Source: an uncultured Tropicimonas sp.
Lineage (GTDB): Bacteria; Pseudomonadota; Alphaproteobacteria; Rhodobacterales; Rhodobacteraceae
Direction of reading: 5' to 3'
Assembly: GCA_947495685.1 (NCBI GenBank)
Contig: CANLZY010000014.1
Span: 62,001-126,000, forward strand
Length of the DNA: 64,000 nt
Below are positions 58,870 through 64,000 of this stretch, piece after piece. The first letter of the stretch is position 1. The number at the start of each line of letters is the position of its first letter. A program made the position numbers and the translations under genes. The notes beneath the pieces were generated by a model. It searched no databases and was not told where the DNA came from. It saw only the letters and a list, made by a program, of their open reading frames with translations.

Positions 58870-59979
58870 ATGCCCACGCCCGCAACGCCCATCATCCAGT
58901 TCGGAACCAGCCGTTTCCTACAGGCTCATGCCGACCTGTTCATCGGCGAGGCATTGGCGACCGGTTCTGCCGTCGGCCCTGTCACTGTCGTACAAAGCTC
59001 GGGCAGTGCCGAACGGGCCGGTCGGGTGGCCGCACTTGTCCGCCCCGAAGGCTACCGGGTGCGCATTCGCGGCTTGCGCGACGGCCAAGACGTGGACAGC
59101 CTGCAACAGGTCACCAGCCTTCAGCGCGGCCTGTCGACCGCCACAGACTGGGACGAGGTAAAACGGGTCTTTGTCGAAGAGGTCAGCCACGTGTTGTCGA
59201 ACACCGCTGACACCGGCTTCAACCCGCAACCGCAGGACACGGATGCCGTGTTCGACCAGAACATGTCCTATCCGGCCAAGCTGCAATTGCTGCTGCGCGC
59301 TCGTTTCAAGGCCGGCGCGGCACCGCTGACCATACTTCCGACAGAGTTGATCGAACGGAACGGAGAGGTGTTGAAGGCCCGCGTGCTGGAACTGGCCGGG
59401 ACTGACGATGCCGCCTATGCGAACTGGTTGGCCGATGACGTCACGTGGGTCAATTCGCTGGTGGACCGGATCGTATCCGAACCCATCGAACCCGCCGGGG
59501 CCGTGGCCGAGCCCTATGCACTTTGGGCCATAGAGCGGCAACCGGGCCTGGTCCTGCCCTGCGAGCATCCGTGCATCGAGGTGGTCGGCTCGCTCGACGC
59601 GCCGGAATCGCTGAAACTCTTCATCCTGAACCTCGGGCACACCTATATGGCCGACGCGTGGCAAAAGAACCCGCAGGGCACGGAATCGGTCAAGGACTAT
59701 CTGGATATCGACAGCGTGCGTGCGGACCTGCTGGACCTGTACGACCGCGAGGTTCTGCCCGGCTTTGCTGCCGCCGGGATGGAAGACGAGGCCCGTGCCT
59801 ATGTCGCCACCACGTTGGACCGGTTCCGCAACCCCTTCCTGTTCCACCGCATTGGCGACATCGCGGGCAATCATCAGCAGAAGATTTCCCGGCGCATTGC
59901 CGCCTTCCTCGACTGGTCCAGGGCGCAGGGCGGCACCCAATCCACACCGCGGCTTGACGCCATTGTGGCCCAACACTGA
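58870..59979 (+). CDS. mannitol dehydrogenase family protein, tagaturonate reductase-like
   Basis: IIQFGTSRFLQAHADLFIGEAL...SYPAKLQLLLRARF...TILPTELIERNGEVLKARVLELA...LKLFILNLGHTYMAD: polyol dehydrogenase / UxaB pattern. Confidence 0.85.
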   Translation: MPTPATPIIQFGTSRFLQAHADLFIGEALATGSAVGPVTVVQSSGSAERAGRVAALVRPEGYRVRIRGLRDGQDVDSLQQVTSLQRGLSTATDWDEVKRVFVEEVSHVLSNTADTGFNPQPQDTDAVFDQNMSYPAKLQLLLRARFKAGAAPLTILPTELIERNGEVLKARVLELAGTDDAAYANWLADDVTWVNSLVDRIVSEPIEPAGAVAEPYALWAIERQPGLVLPCEHPCIEVVGSLDAPESLKLFILNLGHTYMADAWQKNPQGTESVKDYLDIDSVRADLLDLYDREVLPGFAAAGMEDEARAYVATTLDRFRNPFLFHRIGDIAGNHQQKISRRIAAFLDWSRAQGGTQSTPRLDAIVAQH

Positions 59980-59991
59980 TCGGAGGATTTC

Positions 59992-60963
59992 ATGTTCCCG
60001 ACGCGCAAGATCGGCACCACCGATGTTTCCGTTTCCAGTGTCTCGATGGGATGTGCCAGTCTCGGCAACCTCTACGTCGAGATCAGCGATGCCGAGGCCG
60101 GTGCGGTGTTGGAAATCGCCTGGGACAAGGGCATCCGCTATTTCGACACGGCCCCGCATTATGGTCGCGGCCGGGCGGAGGTGCGTCTTGGCAGATTTCT
60201 GAAGGACAAGCCACGCGATGCGGTTACCATCTCGACCAAGGTTGGCCGTGTCCTGACCCCGGGCACGCAGCATGATCGGCTCGACGAATACGTGAACCCG
60301 TTGCCCAACGACGTTCACTATGACTATTCCGCCGCCGGTCTAGAGCAGAGCCTTGCAGGCAGCCTCGAACGCCTGGGCCTGGACAGGGTGGACATTGTGT
60401 ATGTTCACGACATCGGCGTGATCACCCACGGCAACAGGAACGGTGCACATCTCGACACACTGATGTCGTCGGGATTGCCCTACCTCGAACAGCTGAAGCG
60501 GGACGGCACGATTGGAGCCTACGGCCTTGGCGTCAACGAGAACGAGGTTTGCGTTGAGGTGATGAAAACCCACCCGCTCGACGTGATCCTTCTGGCAGGG
60601 CGATGGACATTGCTGGACCGCACCGCTGAAGTCGAGCTTGTTCCCCTATGTCGGGAAACCTGCACCAGCCTGGTGGCGGGGGGCGTTTTCAATTCTGGCA
60701 TCCTCGCAACAGGCGCACGACCCGGCGCCCATTTCAATTATGCTCCCGCCTCCGACGAGATCCTGTCGCAGGTCCGGGCCCTGGAAGCCAAGTGTGACGC
60801 GCTCAGCGTGGAAATGCCCACGGCTGCGCTCCACTTCTGCCTGTCGCGCCCCCAGGTGGCGAGCGTTCTGATGGGCACCGGCAAGGCTTCGTCCCTGGAA
60901 CGCAACCTTGATGCATTGGAGGCCACTCTCGCGCCGGAGGCCGCCGGCATTTTGTTCGGCTAG
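59992..60963 (+). CDS. aldo/keto reductase, L-fucose/L-galactose dehydrogenase-like
   Basis: MFPTRKIGTTDVSVSSVSMGCASLGNLY...YFDTAPHYGRGRAEVRLGRFLKDKPRDAVTISTKVGR...GLDRVDIVYVHDIG: AKR fold with D/Y/K/H residues. Confidence 0.88.
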   Translation: MFPTRKIGTTDVSVSSVSMGCASLGNLYVEISDAEAGAVLEIAWDKGIRYFDTAPHYGRGRAEVRLGRFLKDKPRDAVTISTKVGRVLTPGTQHDRLDEYVNPLPNDVHYDYSAAGLEQSLAGSLERLGLDRVDIVYVHDIGVITHGNRNGAHLDTLMSSGLPYLEQLKRDGTIGAYGLGVNENEVCVEVMKTHPLDVILLAGRWTLLDRTAEVELVPLCRETCTSLVAGGVFNSGILATGARPGAHFNYAPASDEILSQVRALEAKCDALSVEMPTAALHFCLSRPQVASVLMGTGKASSLERNLDALEATLAPEAAGILFG

Positions 60964-61160
60964 GGCGAACAGCGTTCCACCAGAGTGAGCCGATGCTTCA
61001 TTCTGAAACCAAAAGTTGGGAAACCCCCATCAAGGGTGTGCAACTGGATAAGCGGGGACCTCGGAACCTGCGGTTGGCGCCCTGTCATTGGACAGAAAAT
61101 CAAACATTTGACCGGCTGAGGTTTGGCCATACAGTGATCCCGTCAAGCGGATTATCCTAG

Positions 61161-63719
61161 ATGGTTATTTTTGTTCTCCAAAACCTCGCGCTGCTTCTTC
61201 TGGGTGGCCTTGGTGTATACGTAGTGCGGGCGTCGGTGAGGTTGGAGAGACAACCGTTCGCCCAGCGTCTGCTCGTGGGCGTCGTCTTGGGCGTGGTTGT
61301 GTTGCTGCTCGCAACTGGCTCGTTTATGCTGCCCGTCTTCGATGTCCCTTTGGATGCAAAGACCGGGCCGCTGATCCTGGCGGGATATCTTGGCGGACCT
61401 GCCGGCGGCGCAGCGGCGGCGATCATCGGCAGTATCGGTCGCGCCTGGATCGGTGGGCCGTATTCGGCCCTGGGCATTGGGGTCGGCGTCTCCTATGTCG
61501 CTGCAGGCGTCATCGTCGGATACATTCGCCCGCCAAGGCGGTGGCCCGATATTTCCCGGACCGCCATCATCCTGTGCATTTCCGCCTATCTGATCATCGT
61601 GTTCGGGACAGTGCTGCTGGCCTACTCACAGCTGCCGATCAATGCGCCCGTTGCCACGACGCCACTCGTGATCACCGTCGGCCTGTTCGGGATTTTCTCT
61701 ATCATCGTGATGGCATTCTTTGTTCGGTCGGCTGATCGATTTGCAGAAGACGCCCGACAGGTTCGGGAACTTGGGAACCGCCTGAGCCTTGCAACCCGGT
61801 CTGCCGGCCTGGGCGTGTTTGTGCGGGACGTCGGGTCGGATCATGCCTATTTCGACGAGGGCATGGTTGCGCTGTATGGCGTGCCACGAAAACCCGGGAT
61901 GGTGCGGGTCTCCGAATGGTTGTCGGTCATTCACCCGGATGACCGGAAACGTCTGACCGAGAGCCTCAGCGCGGTATGGTCCGGCCGAGCGTCGCCGGCT
62001 TTTCTTGAATTTCGAAGCATTCGGGAGGACGGAAGCACACGGTACATCCGTGCCACATTGACGATCGAGCGTGATCGCGACGGCGAGGTCCTACGGGTCG
62101 TCGGTATCCATGCGGACATGTCGGATATCCGCGAGTCCCAATCCCGCCAACTGATCGCCGAGGCCCGCCTTGCGCGGATTGCCGCCAACATTCCCGGGGT
62201 CCTGATCAGCCTCGATATGGAAGAGGGTCAAGATCCGAAGGTCGTCTACATCAGCGAGCGGTGCCGCGACCTTTGGGAGTATTCTGCCAATGAGATCATC
62301 GCCGATACCAACCTGTTGGTGCAGGCACACGACCCCGAAGACTATCCCCAGATGCTCGACTTTCTGAAGCAAGCCGCACGAGACCTGACCCCGTTTTCGC
62401 GCCGGTACTGGATCACCACGCCATCAGGCGTCGTCAAGTGCCTCGAAACCCACAGCAGCCCGACCAGGTTGTCGGCAGACACGGTCCGGATCGACGGTGT
62501 GGTCCTGGACGTCACCAGCGAGGTCGAAGCCCAGAGACAGCTTGAAAAGCAGTTCGCCGTGGCTCACCGCGCTCAAAAGCACGAGAGCATTGGCCAGCTG
62601 ACCGGGGGCGTCGCGCACGACTTCAATAACCTGTTGGCCGTGATCATGGGAAATCTGGAACTGCTGCGCGACGAACTGGAAGACGAAGACCAGATCGAAC
62701 TGGTCGATGCCGGGATCAACGCAACCCTGCGGGGGGCCGAACTGACCCGCAACATGCTGGCATTTGCCCGCCGAGCCCGCCTGGACCCCAAGGTCGTCGA
62801 CCTGAACCTCATCGTCCGGGAGACCAAGAACTGGGCCGGACGCACGTTGCCCGCAAGTATCGACGTCGAGACGTCGTTGCTCGCCGGGCTCTGGAAGATC
62901 AACGCGGATGTCAGCTCGATCGAAAGCGCCCTGTTGAACCTTTTCCTCAATTCGCGCGACGCCATGCCGTTGGGCGGCAAACTGACCATTGAAACGGCAA
63001 ATGTACGGATCGACGAAGACTATGTAGACGCGCGACAGGAAGAGCTTCTTCCCGGTCGTTACGTGTTGCTGGCCGTCAGCGATTCCGGCACGGGAATTCC
63101 GCGTGAGGTCATCCGCAGTATCTTCGAACCATTCTTCTCTACCAAAGGTCCCGGCAAGGGGTCAGGCCTTGGCCTGTCGATGGTTCAGGGGTTCATGCGA
63201 CAATCCGGGGGCACGGTTCAAGTCTATTCCGAACCCGGGATCGGAACGACGTTCAAACTGTATTTCCCTGCCCACGCGGACGTTTCAGAACCAGGAACGG
63301 ACGACCGAACGAGCGGCTTCCGTCCAGATGCCGACGGTCGTCGGATTTTGTTGGTCGAGGACGAGAAAGATGTGCTGTTGGTGCTGATTTCGATGCTGGA
63401 GCGCGAAGGATACTCTGTCACCGCGGTCGGGTCAGGCGATGAGGCCCGGGTTATTTTCGAAGCGGATCCAGACTATGATCTGCTGCTGACCGATATCGTC
63501 ATGCCAGGTGAGCTGCAGGGGACGACGCTGTCCCGGGTCCTGCGCGAATTGCGCCCGGACCTGCCTGTCGTGTTCATGTCCGGATATGCCAGCGAGGCGA
63601 CCGTGCATGGCAACGGCTTGCGACACGAGGACATCCGCCTGATGAAACCGGTTCAGCGGGCGGAGATTCTGGCAGCCATCGGAAAATCTCTGATGCAGGC
63701 CGGCAAGAAAGGCAGATAG
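61161..63719 (+). CDS. hybrid sensor histidine kinase with response regulator receiver domain
   Basis: 5TMR-LYT-like N-terminus ([31 protein letters not shown]), PAS regions, His[30 protein letters not shown], HATPase [63 protein letters not shown]. Confidence 0.95.
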   Translation: MVIFVLQNLALLLLGGLGVYVVRASVRLERQPFAQRLLVGVVLGVVVLLLATGSFMLPVFDVPLDAKTGPLILAGYLGGPAGGAAAAIIGSIGRAWIGGPYSALGIGVGVSYVAAGVIVGYIRPPRRWPDISRTAIILCISAYLIIVFGTVLLAYSQLPINAPVATTPLVITVGLFGIFSIIVMAFFVRSADRFAEDARQVRELGNRLSLATRSAGLGVFVRDVGSDHAYFDEGMVALYGVPRKPGMVRVSEWLSVIHPDDRKRLTESLSAVWSGRASPAFLEFRSIREDGSTRYIRATLTIERDRDGEVLRVVGIHADMSDIRESQSRQLIAEARLARIAANIPGVLISLDMEEGQDPKVVYISERCRDLWEYSANEIIADTNLLVQAHDPEDYPQMLDFLKQAARDLTPFSRRYWITTPSGVVKCLETHSSPTRLSADTVRIDGVVLDVTSEVEAQRQLEKQFAVAHRAQKHESIGQLTGGVAHDFNNLLAVIMGNLELLRDELEDEDQIELVDAGINATLRGAELTRNMLAFARRARLDPKVVDLNLIVRETKNWAGRTLPASIDVETSLLAGLWKINADVSSIESALLNLFLNSRDAMPLGGKLTIETANVRIDEDYVDARQEELLPGRYVLLAVSDSGTGIPREVIRSIFEPFFSTKGPGKGSGLGLSMVQGFMRQSGGTVQVYSEPGIGTTFKLYFPAHADVSEPGTDDRTSGFRPDADGRRILLVEDEKDVLLVLISMLEREGYSVTAVGSGDEARVIFEADPDYDLLLTDIVMPGELQGTTLSRVLRELRPDLPVVFMSGYASEATVHGNGLRHEDIRLMKPVQRAEILAAIGKSLMQAGKKGR

Positions 63720-63747
63720 GTTATGGCGCCGGCAGCGATCGTGCGTC

Positions 63748-64000
63748 CTACAGGTCCTGGTCGCCGTGAGATTCCGCAAAGTAGTCCGGGTGTTCGGACT
63801 GGATACGCCCGATCTGTTCGGACAGCCGGGACAGATGGGACCGCATCAGGAGCACGGCCATGTCCGTATCCCGAGCAACGAGCGCGTCGAACAGCCCGAC
63901 ATGCTCCCCCAGAACCAGTTCCATGTTGAACGACAGCGACAGCAACCGGGCGCGGTCGAGATGTGACTTGCTTTCGCTGATAGTCTGCCAGGCAAACGGG
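63748..64000 (-). CDS. GntR/FCD family regulator C-terminus (partial, runs off right edge)
   Basis: PFAWQTISESKSHLDRARLLSLSFNMELVLGEHVGLFDALVARDTDMAVLLMRSHLSRLSEQIGRIQSEHPDYFAE: FCD-domain C-terminal pattern, frame open to window end. Confidence 0.75.
   Translation of the reverse strand, partial: PFAWQTISESKSHLDRARLLSLSFNMELVLGEHVGLFDALVARDTDMAVLLMRSHLSRLSEQIGRIQSEHPDYFAESHGDQDL

Overview
High-GC alphaproteobacterial (Rhodobacteraceae-like, inferred from gene content) chromosomal window, densely coding. Main blocks, left to right: (1) an edge-truncated alpha/beta hydrolase and an RTX-type Ca-binding protein; (2) a frameshift-rich region (about 1.9-4.5 kb) with remnants of a c-type cytochrome, a CxxCH protein and a PhoX/DUF839-like protein carrying a 9-bp tandem repeat; (3) a glycosyltransferase, a sulfotransferase and an OsmC-like protein; (4) a D-galactoside catabolic operon (GalM, GH42, SMP-30 lactonase, dgoA, dgoK, SDR galactose dehydrogenase-like, GH36, sugar ABC transporter) with divergent IclR regulator and ABC ATPase; (5) a GT-C-like membrane protein behind a noncoding stretch with DnaA-box-like sites, a MatB-like ligase, creatinase, a two-domain glycosyltransferase with a sulfotransferase, MFS and DeoR genes, an esterase-like-phytase protein, an orphan family-5 SBP, idi and an M20 deacylase; (6) a compact cluster of mostly uncharacterised genes (37.3-44.3 kb): coiled-coil protein, small TM proteins, unknown proteins, AAA ATPase, DUF1523; (7) an ECF sigma factor with a VWA/YfbK-like protein; (8) a partial flagellar cluster (TPR-like protein, motA, motE-like, fliL / fliF, fliH-like, fliN, fliP); (9) a cluster that fits L-galactose (or L-fucose) oxidation (lactonase-like amidohydrolase, GntR, LgoD-like dehydrogenase, tagaturonate-reductase-like enzyme, aldo/keto reductase); (10) a hybrid histidine kinase and an edge-truncated FCD regulator. 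The strongest leads for something undescribed are the AAA-ATPase cluster and the L-sugar pathway cluster. All names come from reading the translations; no database searches were run.
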